Positions 54,441 to 62,999 of a DNA stretch of 64,000 nucleotides are shown here, one piece after another. Below the pieces are notes generated by a model. That model was given only the letters and a program-made list of their open reading frames with translations. It was not told the DNA's origin and did no database searches. The position numbers were made by a program, and so were the translations under genes. Position 1 is the stretch's first letter, and every line of letters begins with the position of its first letter. This DNA is from JAJEBT01 sp965214975. Its GTDB lineage: Bacteria > Pseudomonadota > Alphaproteobacteria > MPNO01 > UBA830. The DNA is taken from positions 1,798,001 through 1,862,000 of the forward strand of contig OZ244055.1 in NCBI GenBank assembly GCA_965214975.1. The letters run 5' to 3'.

Positions 54441-54470
54441 TTGCGCCGCCCTCCCGAAAGCGTGTAGAGT
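54441..54470 (+). promoter_or_regulatory. Putative sigma-70-type promoter of rpsF
   Basis: TTGCGC at 54441-54446 and TAGAGT at 54465-54470, with an 18-bp spacer, lie 82 bp upstream of the rpsF start. Identified by eye. Confidence 0.45.
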
Positions 54471-54551
54471 GCGCGCTCCCGCGAAACAGGATGCAGGGTG
54501 GCCGGGCGCGGTGCGCGGCCCGCCCGCGATTCGCGTCTCAGGAGTGATGAA

Positions 54552-55157
54552 GTGCCGTACTACGAATGCGTGTACATCGCGCGCTCGGACATCGCCGGAA
54601 GCCAGGTCGAGGCGCTGACCGCCGATCTGGCCCGGATCGTCGACGACAACGGCGGCAAGGTCACCAAGACCGAGTACTGGGGCCTCAAGTCCCTCGCCTA
54701 CCGCATCAAGAAGAACCGCAAGGGACACTATTCCCTGCTCAACGTCGACGCGCCGGCGCCCGCGCTCGCGGAGATGGAACGCCACATGCGCCTCAACGAG
54801 GACGTCATCCGCCACATGAGCGTGAAGGTCGACGAGCTCGAGGAGGGACCGTCGATCATGATGCAGGGCAAGAGCGGCCGGAGCCGGCGCCGCGACCGCG
54901 GGGACAGGCGTCCCGAAGCCGCCGCCGGGGACAGGGACGGCGGCAGGAACGAGGGCTCCAGGGCCGCCGAGGACGGAAGCGGCAAGGCGGCCGGAGCCGG
55001 CGGCGAGGACCGGCGCCCCGAGGCGTCCGGCGACGGAAACGGCGGGGAGAAGCAGCCTTCCGGGACGGCCGGCGGGGCCGCGGAGGGCGGCGGAACGGCC
55101 GCGGCCGAGACGGCGAAGGAGTCCGCGGCCGAGACGGCGAAGGAGTCCGCGGAATGA
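54552..55157 (+). CDS. rpsF: 30S ribosomal protein S6 with long C-terminal extension
   Basis: A 201-residue protein. Residues 1-100 are a normal S6 (YYECVYIARSDI, GLKSLAYRIKKNRKGHYSLLNVDAPAPALAEMER). The remaining about 100 residues are low-complexity, rich in Gly, Ala, Glu, Lys and Arg, and end in a direct duplication AAETAKES. GTG 54552 is used because it follows GGAG by 7 nt and begins PYYECVY. It is followed, overlapping, by rpsR. Confidence 0.95.
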   Translation: MPYYECVYIARSDIAGSQVEALTADLARIVDDNGGKVTKTEYWGLKSLAYRIKKNRKGHYSLLNVDAPAPALAEMERHMRLNEDVIRHMSVKVDELEEGPSIMMQGKSGRSRRRDRGDRRPEAAAGDRDGGRNEGSRAAEDGSGKAAGAGGEDRRPEASGDGNGGEKQPSGTAGGAAEGGGTAAAETAKESAAETAKESAE

Positions 55158-55381
55158 GCCGGCGACCGTTTTTCCGGCGGCCGAAGAGCTGCCCGTTCTC
55201 GGGAGCCAACGCCCCGAAGATCGACTACAAGAACGTCAAGCTGCTGCAGCGCTTCACGTCGGAACGCGGCAAGATCGTGCCCAGCCGCATCACCGCGGTC
55301 TCGGCCAAGAAGCAGCGCGAACTGGCCCGGGCCATCAAGCGCGCCAGGAATCTCGCCCTGTTGCCGTTCTCCATCAACTGA
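55154..55381 (+). CDS. rpsR: 30S ribosomal protein S18
   Basis: A 75-residue S18 (RRPFFRRPKSCPFSG, DYKNVKLLQRFTSERGKIVPSRITAVSAKKQRELARAIKRARNLALLPF). ATG 55154 overlaps the rpsF stop by 4 bp. It binds next to S6 in the 30S platform. Confidence 0.97.
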   Translation: MSRRPFFRRPKSCPFSGANAPKIDYKNVKLLQRFTSERGKIVPSRITAVSAKKQRELARAIKRARNLALLPFSIN

Positions 55382-55393
55382 AAGCGGCGGCGC

Positions 55394-56314
55394 GTGCCCC
55401 GGCCGTTCGTGATTTCCCTCGGGGCCGGCGTCGCGACGGCCCTGCTCTACCTGTCGGCCACGGGATGGGCGGCGGGCCTGATGGTGCTGCCGGGCTACTT
55501 CTCGATGGTGCCGGTGGCCGCGACCGGATTCGGGCTCGGGCTCGCGCCGGCGGCGACGGCGGCCGCCGCGGCGGCGGTGATCGTCGCGCTGGCGCAGGAG
55601 TTCGGCGGCCTGCTCACGCTGTTCCTCCTGACCGCCGCCGCGCCCGTGCTGCTGACGGTCGGCCTCTCGCTGAGGAGCCGCCACGCTCCCGACGGAACCG
55701 TCGTCTGGTACCCGATCGGCCGCCTGCTCGGCAACCTGACGGCCCTGGCGCTGCTCGCGCTCGCCGGCGCGCTGGCGCTTCACGGCGGCTCCGCGGACGG
55801 GTTCCAGGCGGGGGTCCGCGGCATGCTCTCGCCGCTCGAGCCGTTCGTCGGCCCCGCGGGGCTGGACCGCCTGGCCTATCTGGTTCCCGGCTTCGTGGGG
55901 GCGAGCTGGACCATGATGACCGCCGTCAACTGCGCGGTCGGCTACGTCGCGGTGCGCCGCTGGGGCACGCCCCTGCGGCCCGGCGTCGCGTTCAGCGGGA
56001 TCGACGTTCCGGTCTGGCTTCTCGGCGCGCTGGCGGCGGGCGCGGCGCTGTCCCTCGCCGGAGGCGCGTGGGCCTTCGTCGGCGTCAACGCGATGATCGT
56101 CGCCGGCCTGCCGTACTTTCTGTGCGGCCTCGCGGTTCTGCACAGGATCACGGCCGGCCTGCCCGCGCGGTTTCTCATGCTCGGCGGGTTCTACGTGCTG
56201 ACGCTGGTCAGCCTGTGGCCGGCGTTCGCGGCCGTCGTGCTCGGGGCGGCGGAACGCTGGCTGCGCCTGCGCGAGCGGGCGGGCGCGCGGGGCGCGAACG
56301 AAAGGAACGACTGA
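55394..56314 (+). CDS. DUF2232-type membrane protein
   Basis: A 306-residue integral membrane protein with about eight hydrophobic helices, beginning at GTG 55394. Proteins of this kind lie between rpsR and rplI in many alphaproteobacteria and carry the DUF2232 domain. The function is unknown; the motif YLVPGFVGASWTMMTAVNC is in the middle. The stop overlaps the rplI start (TGATG). Confidence 0.85.
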   Translation: MPRPFVISLGAGVATALLYLSATGWAAGLMVLPGYFSMVPVAATGFGLGLAPAATAAAAAAVIVALAQEFGGLLTLFLLTAAAPVLLTVGLSLRSRHAPDGTVVWYPIGRLLGNLTALALLALAGALALHGGSADGFQAGVRGMLSPLEPFVGPAGLDRLAYLVPGFVGASWTMMTAVNCAVGYVAVRRWGTPLRPGVAFSGIDVPVWLLGALAAGAALSLAGGAWAFVGVNAMIVAGLPYFLCGLAVLHRITAGLPARFLMLGGFYVLTLVSLWPAFAAVVLGAAERWLRLRERAGARGANERND

Positions 56315-56973
56315 TGGAAGTGATACTGCTCGAACGGATCGAGAAGCTCGGACAGATGGGCGACGTCGTGAGCGTCAAGCCGGGCTACGCGCGCAACTAC
56401 CTGCTGCCGCGGAGGAAGGCGTTGCGTGCGACCGACGGGAACCGGGCGCACTTCAAGGAGAGGCAGGCCCAGCTCGAGGCCGAGAACCTCCAGCTGCGCG
56501 AGGAGGCCGAACGGGTGGGCGAACGCGCCGACGGCCTCTCGGTCGTGCTCGTGCGCCAGGCCAGCGACAACGACCACCTCTACGGATCGGTGACCACCCG
56601 GGACATCGCCGACGCGGTCTGCGAGGCGGGCGTCACCATCGACCGCCGCCAGGTCCAGCTCGACCGCCCCATCAAGACCGTGGGGCTGCACCCCGTGCGC
56701 GTCCGCCTGCATCCAGAGGTCGCGGCCGAAGTGGTCGTCAACGTGGCGAGGTCGGAGGAGGAAGCCGGGCTGCAGGCGCGCGGAGAGAGCGCCCGGCCCG
56801 GCGACGCCGAGGACGACGTCGAGGACTACGCGGCGCAGGCGTTCGACGGCACGGCGGAAGACGACCGGACCGCGGAGGAAGAGGTTGTGGCGGAGGAAGA
56901 GACCTCGGCGGAGGCGCCGCGCGACCCGCCGCCCGCGCCGGACGGCGACGTTCCGGCGGGGGAATCCGCCTGA
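56314..56973 (+). CDS. rplI: 50S ribosomal protein L9 with acidic C-terminal extension
   Basis: A 219-residue protein. L9 proper occupies about residues 1-150: MEVILLERIEKLGQMGDVV, VKPGYARNYLLPRRKAL and SVTTRDIADAV. The C-terminal tail of about 70 residues is very acidic (EEEVVAEEET, DDVEDY). ATG 56314. It completes the rpsF-rpsR-DUF2232-rplI operon. Confidence 0.95.
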   Translation: MEVILLERIEKLGQMGDVVSVKPGYARNYLLPRRKALRATDGNRAHFKERQAQLEAENLQLREEAERVGERADGLSVVLVRQASDNDHLYGSVTTRDIADAVCEAGVTIDRRQVQLDRPIKTVGLHPVRVRLHPEVAAEVVVNVARSEEEAGLQARGESARPGDAEDDVEDYAAQAFDGTAEDDRTAEEEVVAEEETSAEAPRDPPPAPDGDVPAGESA

Positions 56974-56998
56974 AGCCCGGGACGCGGGACGGCCGGGG

Positions 56999-57325
56999 TC
57001 AGCTGTCCTCGGCCTCCATCTCGCGGGCGGCCTCGGCCAGGAGCCTGGCCATCTCCTTGCGAAGCCGCGCCTCGTCCATGGCGACGCCGTGACTCTCGAA
57101 GTCCCCGAGAAGCTTGCGGACGACGTCGGCGTCGCCCGGTTCCTCGAAATCGGAAGCGACGACCTCCTTCGCGTAGTCCCGCGCCCTGTCGTCGGGCATG
57201 TTGAACCGCCGCGCCGCCCACAGGCCAAGCAGGCGGTTGCGCCTGGCGATCACGCGGAAACGCGTCTCCTGGTCCCGCTTGTACTTGGTCTCGAAACTCC
57301 TCTCGCGTTCGTCGAACGTTGGCAT
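56999..57325 (-). CDS. ATPase inhibitor subunit zeta (DUF1476)
   Basis: A 108-residue protein with the family N-terminus TFDERERSFETKYKRDQE and the four-helix core NRLLGLWAARRF. In Paracoccus this zeta protein inhibits ATP hydrolysis by the F1FO-ATP synthase. ATG 57325. Its position near purC/purSQL is standard in alphaproteobacteria. Confidence 0.93.
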   Translation of the reverse strand: MPTFDERERSFETKYKRDQETRFRVIARRNRLLGLWAARRFNMPDDRARDYAKEVVASDFEEPGDADVVRKLLGDFESHGVAMDEARLRKEMARLLAEAAREMEAEDS

Positions 57326-57429
57326 TCCGGCATGACTCCCTCGATGCGCCGCACGGGCGGCGCCATTGTCCGCCCGGCGCGGCGCCCCTGTCAACACCGG
57401 CGCGGCCGCGGCGCCCCTGGCGGTCTTCC

Positions 57430-58188
57430 GTGTGCACCGTGATCGCCCTCAGGCGGCCGGACCACGACTGGCCCGTCCTGCTCGCCGCCAACCGCGACGA
57501 GATGCGGGAGCGGCCCTGGGCTCCGCCGGCGCGCCACTGGCCCGACCGCGCCAACGTCGTCGCCGGGATCGACCGCCTCGCGGGCGGCACGTGGCTCGGC
57601 CTCAACGACGAGGGCGTGGTTGCCGGAGTCCTCAACCGGCGGGATTCCCTGGGACCGGATCCGCGGCTGCGCTCGCGCGGGGAGCTGGTTCTGGAGGCTC
57701 TCGACCACGCGGACGCCGCCGACGCCGCCGACGCCCTGTCGCAGCTCGACGGAACCGGCTACCGCTCGTTCAACCTCGTCGTCGCCGACAACCGCGACGG
57801 ATTCTGGCTCAGGAGCCCGGGCGCCGGCCCCGTCGAGGTCCGCGCCCTGCCCGAGGGCCTGTCGATGCTGACGTCGCAGGATCTCGACGATCCGGCTTCG
57901 GCGAGAATCGCGCGTTTCCGGCCGCGTTTCGCCGCCGCCCCGGCCCCCCGGCCGGACGCGGAGGACTGGCGGAGCTGGCAGCGTCTCCTGGCCAGCACCG
58001 ACCACGCGCCGGAGGCGGACGCGCGGGAGGCCATGTGCATGCCCGCGGAACGCGGCTTCGGCACCGTGTCGAGCGCCCTGATCGCGCTTCCGGCGGCGCG
58101 TCTTCCCGGCCGGACGCCGCTCTGGCTCTTCGCTCCGGGGGCGCCCTCCGACACGCCCTTCGCGCCGGTGGCGACCGGCCCGCATTGA
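57430..58188 (+). CDS. NRDE-family protein (TANGO2-like)
   Basis: A 252-residue protein with Cys at position 2 (VCTVIAL) and the NRDE motif AANRDEMRERPW. The GTG at 57430 is required to give the Cys2 that acts as N-terminal nucleophile in this family. The role is uncertain; relatives are linked to heme or acyl metabolism. It lies divergent from the zeta inhibitor gene and 78 bp before purC. Confidence 0.88.
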   Translation: MCTVIALRRPDHDWPVLLAANRDEMRERPWAPPARHWPDRANVVAGIDRLAGGTWLGLNDEGVVAGVLNRRDSLGPDPRLRSRGELVLEALDHADAADAADALSQLDGTGYRSFNLVVADNRDGFWLRSPGAGPVEVRALPEGLSMLTSQDLDDPASARIARFRPRFAAAPAPRPDAEDWRSWQRLLASTDHAPEADAREAMCMPAERGFGTVSSALIALPAARLPGRTPLWLFAPGAPSDTPFAPVATGPH

Positions 58189-58266
58189 CTGGCGGGGAGA
58201 TTCCCCCTATCTGGTTTCCGGCGTCCCTTCGCCACTCTCCCCCTCCCCCCGAGCAGGAAGGCAGTC

Positions 58267-59037
58267 ATGGCCCGACGCAAGCGGATCTACGAAGGCAAGG
58301 CCAAGGTTCTTTTCGAAGGGCCCGAGCCCGGCACCATCGTGCAGTACTTCAAGGACGACGCGTCCGCCTTCAACGCCAAGAAGCAGGGCGTGATCACCGG
58401 CAAGGGCGTTCTCAACAACCGGATCTCGGAGCACCTGATGCTGCGCCTGAAGGAGGTCGGCATCCCGACCCATTTCATGCGGCGCCTGAACATGCGCGAG
58501 CAGCTGGTGCGCGAGGTGGAGATCATCCCGGTCGAGGTCGTGGTGCGCAACGTCGCGGCGGGGTCGATCGCCAAGCGGTTCAACCTCAAGGAGGGCGAGC
58601 CGTTGCCGCGGGCGATCGTCGAGTTCTATCTCAAGGCCGACGATCTCGACGATCCCCTGGTCACCGACGAGCACATCTCGGCCTTCGGCTGGGCGTCGAC
58701 GCGCGAGATGGACGAGGTCATGCATCTCGCCCTCAGGGCGAACGACTTCCTGTCGGGCCTGTTTCTCGCCGTCGGCATCCGCCTGATCGACTTCAAGCTC
58801 GAGTTCGGCCGCCTGTGGAACGGCGACGACGAGATGCGCATCGTCGTCGCCGACGAGATCAGCCCCGACAACTGCCGCCTCTGGGACATCGCGACCAACG
58901 AGATCATGGACAAGGACCGGTTCCGGCGCGACCTCGGCGACGTCGAGGAGGCCTACCAGGAGGTGGCGCGGAGGCTCGGCATCCTGCCCGAGCGCGGAAC
59001 CCCGGGGGACCACGCCGGCCCGAAGGCGATGCAGTAG
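58267..59037 (+). CDS. purC: Phosphoribosylaminoimidazole-succinocarboxamide synthase
   Basis: A 256-residue SAICAR synthetase: KRIYEGKAKVLFEG and QYFKDDASAFNAKK at the N-terminus, VEVVVRNVAAGSIAKRF, and the SPDNCRLWD ligand-binding region. It joins aspartate to CAIR. ATG 58267. The purS-purQ-purL genes resume at 62060, the intervening segment being a TRAP transporter. Confidence 0.97.
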   Translation: MARRKRIYEGKAKVLFEGPEPGTIVQYFKDDASAFNAKKQGVITGKGVLNNRISEHLMLRLKEVGIPTHFMRRLNMREQLVREVEIIPVEVVVRNVAAGSIAKRFNLKEGEPLPRAIVEFYLKADDLDDPLVTDEHISAFGWASTREMDEVMHLALRANDFLSGLFLAVGIRLIDFKLEFGRLWNGDDEMRIVVADEISPDNCRLWDIATNEIMDKDRFRRDLGDVEEAYQEVARRLGILPERGTPGDHAGPKAMQ

Positions 59038-59042
59038 CCGCG

Positions 59043-59065
59043 GCGGCCGGGCCGGAGCCGGCCGC
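59043..59065. terminator. Possible bidirectional terminator hairpin between purC and TRAP permease
   Basis: An 8-bp perfect stem GCGGCCGG / CCGGCCGC with a 7-nt loop lies between the convergent stop codons. No T-run follows on either strand. Confidence 0.5.
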
Positions 59066-60357
59066 TACTCGATGAGTCCCGGCAGGAACAGCGACAGTCC
59101 CGGAACCGCGACGATCAGCGCGACCCGGACGATGTCGGCCGCGATGAACGGCAGCACGCCGCGGAATATCCTTGTCAGCTCGACGTCGGGCAGCGTCGAC
59201 TTGAGCACGAACACGTTCAGGCCGATGGGCGGGGTGATGAGGCTGATCTCGATCACCACCACCACCACGATGCCGAACCAGACGAGATCGAGCCCCATGG
59301 CCTGCATCACGGGATAGAAGACCGGCACGGTCAGCAGCATCATCGAGATGCTCTCGAGGATGCAGCCGAGCAGTATGTAGACGACGATGCAGATGACCAC
59401 CACCGTCAGGGGCGGCACCTCCATGCCCGCGAACCAGTCGGCGATCTCGTTGGGCGCCCGCGCCACGTTGATGAAGTTGGCGAACAGCAGCGACCCCACG
59501 AGCAGCGCCAGCAGCACCGCCGTCGTGCGGCCGCTCTCGGCCAGCGCCTCGAAGGCGATCGCCCAGGTGAGGCGCCGCCGCGCCAGCGCGATCGCGAACG
59601 CCCCGAAGGCGCCGATGCCGGCGGCCTCGGTCGGGGTGAAGACGCCGCCGTAGATTCCGCCCATCACCACAGCGAACAGGACGAGCATGCCCCAGATGCC
59701 CCTGAGCGCGGCGAAGCGCGCGCGCCACGGCAGCGGCTCGCCCGGGGGGCCGAGCGCCGGATTGATCCGGGTCATGACGCCGACGGCGCAGGCGTAGAGC
59801 ACGATCCCGAGCACGCCGGGCACGATGCCCGCCGCGAACAGCAGCCCGATGTCGGTCTCCGTCATGATGCCGTAGAAGACGAGCGCGACGCTTGGGGGGA
59901 TGAGAATGCCGAGCGTCCCTCCGGCCGCGATGGAGCCCGTGGCCAGACGCTCGTCGTACCCGAATTTCCGCATCGGCGGGATCGCGACCTTCGACATGGT
60001 GGCGACGGTCGCGAGGCTCGATCCGCACACGGCGCTGAACCCGCCGCAGGCCACGACCGTCGCCATCGCGAGTCCGCCCCGCCGGTGGCCGAGCCACGCG
60101 TTCGAGGCCTCGTAGAGGTCGTGCGAGATCCCCGAGCGGGCGACGAACGCGCCCATCAGGATGAACAGCGGCAGCACCGAGAAGTCGTAGACCATGACCA
60201 TGTCGGTGGCGACGTTGCCGATGTTGCGCAGCGCCGGGCCGAAGCCGACGAGGATGCCGAAGCCGGCGGTCCCGACGATGGCCATCCCGAACGCGATCGG
60301 CACCTGCAGCAGCAGCAGGGCGAACAGCGCCGCGAAGCCGACGAGGACGAGATCCAC
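59065..60357 (-). CDS. TRAP transporter large permease (DctM family)
   Basis: A 430-residue permease of about 12 helices. AFGMAIVGTAGFGILVG and LPLFILMGAFVARSGIS are typical of DctM, as are the PPMRKFGYDERLATG loop and SAVCGSSLATVAT. Starts at GTG 60357. The substrate is imported with the small permease and the binding protein encoded upstream. Confidence 0.93.
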   Translation of the reverse strand: MDLVLVGFAALFALLLLQVPIAFGMAIVGTAGFGILVGFGPALRNIGNVATDMVMVYDFSVLPLFILMGAFVARSGISHDLYEASNAWLGHRRGGLAMATVVACGGFSAVCGSSLATVATMSKVAIPPMRKFGYDERLATGSIAAGGTLGILIPPSVALVFYGIMTETDIGLLFAAGIVPGVLGIVLYACAVGVMTRINPALGPPGEPLPWRARFAALRGIWGMLVLFAVVMGGIYGGVFTPTEAAGIGAFGAFAIALARRRLTWAIAFEALAESGRTTAVLLALLVGSLLFANFINVARAPNEIADWFAGMEVPPLTVVVICIVVYILLGCILESISMMLLTVPVFYPVMQAMGLDLVWFGIVVVVVIEISLITPPIGLNVFVLKSTLPDVELTRIFRGVLPFIAADIVRVALIVAVPGLSLFLPGLIE

Positions 60358-60360
60358 GGC

Positions 60361-60897
60361 CTAGCCGGTCTCGGCCGCCGGCTTCGGATCGGCGCCGAGC
60401 AGGTGGCACGCGGCGAGAACCCCGAACAGCAGCGAGGAAAGGAACGTGAGTCCGCTCATCACGAACACGCAGGGCGCGACGCTGACCTGCAGGAACATCA
60501 GGACCGCGTTGGTGTCCAGCAGAACGCCGGCCTGGATCCAGACCTGCCGGGCCCAGACGAAAGCGGCCGCCGCGAGCACGAGATTGAGAACCACGTTCTG
60601 GACGCGCCGCGTCTTTCCGCCGAGCAGGTTGCCGAGAAGCCCGATCGTGATGTGCTCGCGGCGGATGCAGACCAGGGGAAGCCCGACATAGACCACGAAT
60701 CCCATCGCGATCTCGGTCAGCTCGTTGCTGCCGCTGATCGGGGAATCGAGGCCCTGCCGGCCGACCACGTCGAGGAACGTCAGCAGCATCATGGCGAACA
60801 TGAGAGCCGCCAGCACCGCGCCGAGCGAGCGGTCCAGCGCGCCCGCCAGACGCTCGAGCAGACGGTCCGCCCGGGTCCGGCCCGCGGAACCCGGCAT
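60361..60897 (-). CDS. TRAP transporter small permease (DctQ family)
   Basis: A 178-residue four-helix membrane protein. The motif FLDVVGRQGLDSPISGSNELTEIAMGF is diagnostic of DctQ. ATG 60897 is assumed; GTG 60906 is possible. It lies between the binding protein and the large permease, 3 bp before the latter. Confidence 0.9.
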   Translation of the reverse strand: MPGSAGRTRADRLLERLAGALDRSLGAVLAALMFAMMLLTFLDVVGRQGLDSPISGSNELTEIAMGFVVYVGLPLVCIRREHITIGLLGNLLGGKTRRVQNVVLNLVLAAAAFVWARQVWIQAGVLLDTNAVLMFLQVSVAPCVFVMSGLTFLSSLLFGVLAACHLLGADPKPAAETG

Positions 60898-60932
60898 CCG
60901 CTCCACGCGACCGCCGCCCCGGACGCGGGACG

Positions 60933-61952
60933 TCAGGAGCCGTAGGCGGCCACCTCGCCGCGGAACATCCGGACCGCGGCCGCGCCGTCGACGCCGAGCT
61001 TGCCGGCCTTTTCCACCCATCCGGTCTCGAACGCGCCGATCAGCTCCCTGACCCTCGCGAGAATGCCGCCCGCGAGCTCGTACTCGACGATCCCGTCGGC
61101 CCTGAGCCTCGGCACCGCGGCGGATTCCTGCGCGTCCCACGCCTTGCCGATGCGGCGCGCGTAGGCCTCGCCCGACAGCGCCGTGATTCTCTCCCGGTCG
61201 GCCTTCGAGATCCGGTTCCAGACCTTCCCGTTCATCGCCATCACGAAGCTGGTGTTGTAGAGGCCGCCCGGGAAGCGGGTGATGTACTTGACGAACTTGT
61301 TGATCTTGAAGTTGTAGATCGCCTCGTCGGTGAACGACGTCCCGTCGTAGACGCCCCGCGCGAGCCCGTCCCGCAGCGCCGTCACCGGTCCCGCCACCGG
61401 CACCGCCCCGAAGCGCTTCAGCGCCTCGGACACGAAGAACGTCGTCGAGCGGAACTTGACGCCCTTGAAGTCGTCCATGGTCCGGATGTCGCGCTTGTTG
61501 TTGTAGAGATGGCCCGCCGGATGGACATGCACGGCCAGGGTGTGGACGTCCTTGTGCATGCCCGCCGGTTCCAGAAACCTCTTGAACACGCGCCAGTAGG
61601 CGACCGAATTGGCCTCGGTGTTGCGCGTGAGGAAGGGCAGTTCCGCGATCTCGCTCAGCGGATGCACGCCCGGAGTGTAGCCGTGGGGCACCCAGATCAC
61701 GTCGGAAATCCCGTCGACCGCCAGCTGGTACTGCCGCGGCGGGGCGCCCAGCGCCTTGGCGGTGGGCTGGATCCGGACCCGGCCCTCGGTCGCCTTCTCG
61801 ATGTCCTTGAAATACACGTGCATGACGCGGCTCTGGGTGAAGTGCCCGGCCGGGATCCACTGGCTGTAGCGAAGCGACTGCGCGTCCGCCCCGCCGGCGA
61901 GCGCCCCGCCGGCGAGCGCGGCGGCGCAGAGCGCGAGAGATCGAAAGGCCAT
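60933..61952 (-). CDS. TRAP transporter substrate-binding protein (DctP family)
   Basis: A 339-residue periplasmic protein. The N-terminal signal peptide is MAFRSLALCAAALAGGALAGGADAQ, cleaved near residue 25. GISDVIWVPHGYTPG and KVWNRISKADRERI are in line with DctP proteins that bind organic acids. It is the first gene of the three-gene TRAP operon. The ligand is not predictable. Confidence 0.92.
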   Translation of the reverse strand: MAFRSLALCAAALAGGALAGGADAQSLRYSQWIPAGHFTQSRVMHVYFKDIEKATEGRVRIQPTAKALGAPPRQYQLAVDGISDVIWVPHGYTPGVHPLSEIAELPFLTRNTEANSVAYWRVFKRFLEPAGMHKDVHTLAVHVHPAGHLYNNKRDIRTMDDFKGVKFRSTTFFVSEALKRFGAVPVAGPVTALRDGLARGVYDGTSFTDEAIYNFKINKFVKYITRFPGGLYNTSFVMAMNGKVWNRISKADRERITALSGEAYARRIGKAWDAQESAAVPRLRADGIVEYELAGGILARVRELIGAFETGWVEKAGKLGVDGAAAVRMFRGEVAAYGS

Positions 61953-62059
61953 CGGTCGTCCCCTGTATCCGTTGAACGCGGAACTATGGGGAAGGCCGCC
62001 GCGCCGGTCAAGGTCGGCGGCGGATGCGATTCGCGCCCCGACGGGCTAAACATCCGCGC

Positions 62060-62302
62060 ATGAAGGTGCATGTCCACGTCATGCTCAAGACCGGCGTTCT
62101 CGACCCGCAGGGAAAGGCCGTGGAGCGCGCGCTGCACGGCCTCGGCTTTCCGGAGGTGGCGGAGGTCCGCCAGGGCAAGCGTTTCGAGATCGAGCTGCCC
62201 GGGACCGACCCCGCCGCGGCGCGCCGCTCCGCGGCCGCGATGTGCGAGCGGCTGCTCGCCAACCCGGTGATCGAGGACTACGAGATCGACGTCGAGGCAT
62301 GA
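62060..62302 (+). CDS. purS: Phosphoribosylformylglycinamidine synthase subunit PurS
   Basis: An 80-residue protein (HVHVMLKTGVLDPQGKAVERAL, FEIEL), standard for PurS, which links PurQ and PurL. ATG 62060; the stop overlaps purQ as ATGA. Confidence 0.95.
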   Translation: MKVHVHVMLKTGVLDPQGKAVERALHGLGFPEVAEVRQGKRFEIELPGTDPAAARRSAAAMCERLLANPVIEDYEIDVEA

Positions 62303-62997
62303 AGGCCGCGGTCATCGTGTTCCCGGGCTCGAACTGCGACCGCGACGCCCGCGTCGCGCTGCGCCGGAGCACGGGGCGGGAGCCGGCGATGCACTGGCAC
62401 CGCGACCCCGAGCTGCCGAAGGTCGGGCTGGTCGTCGTCCCCGGCGGTTTCTCCTACGGCGACTACCTGCGCGCGGGAGCGATGGCGGCGCATTCGCCGG
62501 CGATGCGCGAGGTGGCCGCCCGCGCCCGCGCGGGCGTGCCGGTCCTCGGGATCTGCAACGGTTTCCAGATCCTGATCGAGTGCGGCCTGCTGCCCGGCGC
62601 CCTGATGCGCAACGCCGGCCTCAGATTCGTCTGCCGCGACGTCTTCGCGCGGGTCGAGACCGTCGACAGCGTCTTCACCCGCGGCTACCGCCCGAACCAG
62701 GCGCTCCGCCTCCCCGTCGCCCACAACGAGGGCAACTACCACGCCGACGGCGCCGTGCTCGACGAGATCGAGGGCGAGGGGCGGGTCGCCTTCCGCTACT
62801 GCGGCGCCGACGGCGCGGACGACGGCGCCGGCAACCCCAACGGCTCGGCCCGCGGCATCGCCGGCGTCCTCGGAGCCGGACGCAACGTGCTCGGCATGAT
62901 GCCGCATCCGGAGCGGCGGATCGATCCGCTGCTCGGCGGCACCGACGGGCTGGCGATGTTCGACGCCCTCGCCGGCCTGCTGGAGCGGGCCGCCTGA
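62299..62997 (+). CDS. purQ: Phosphoribosylformylglycinamidine synthase glutaminase PurQ
   Basis: A 232-residue class-I glutamine amidotransferase. The nucleophile Cys is in LGICNGFQIL, and His/Glu are in MPHPERR. It supplies ammonia to PurL. ATG 62299 overlaps the purS stop. A 2-bp gap separates it from purL. Confidence 0.96.
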   Translation: MKAAVIVFPGSNCDRDARVALRRSTGREPAMHWHRDPELPKVGLVVVPGGFSYGDYLRAGAMAAHSPAMREVAARARAGVPVLGICNGFQILIECGLLPGALMRNAGLRFVCRDVFARVETVDSVFTRGYRPNQALRLPVAHNEGNYHADGAVLDEIEGEGRVAFRYCGADGADDGAGNPNGSARGIAGVLGAGRNVLGMMPHPERRIDPLLGGTDGLAMFDALAGLLERAA

Positions 62998-62999
62998 AG

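Larger units (their letters stand above)
54220..54551. other. Divergent fabD / rpsF intergenic region
   Basis: 332 bp with no recognised gene. It contains a putative rpsF promoter (54441-54470), a degenerate partial copy of the 182-bp repeat at about 54373-54431 and a GGAG ribosome-binding site for rpsF at 54541-54544. Confidence 0.6.

Noticed and set aside
58189..58266. Purine riboswitch upstream of purC
   Set aside because: The 78-bp gap is too short and shows no PreQ1- or purine-aptamer-like pairing.
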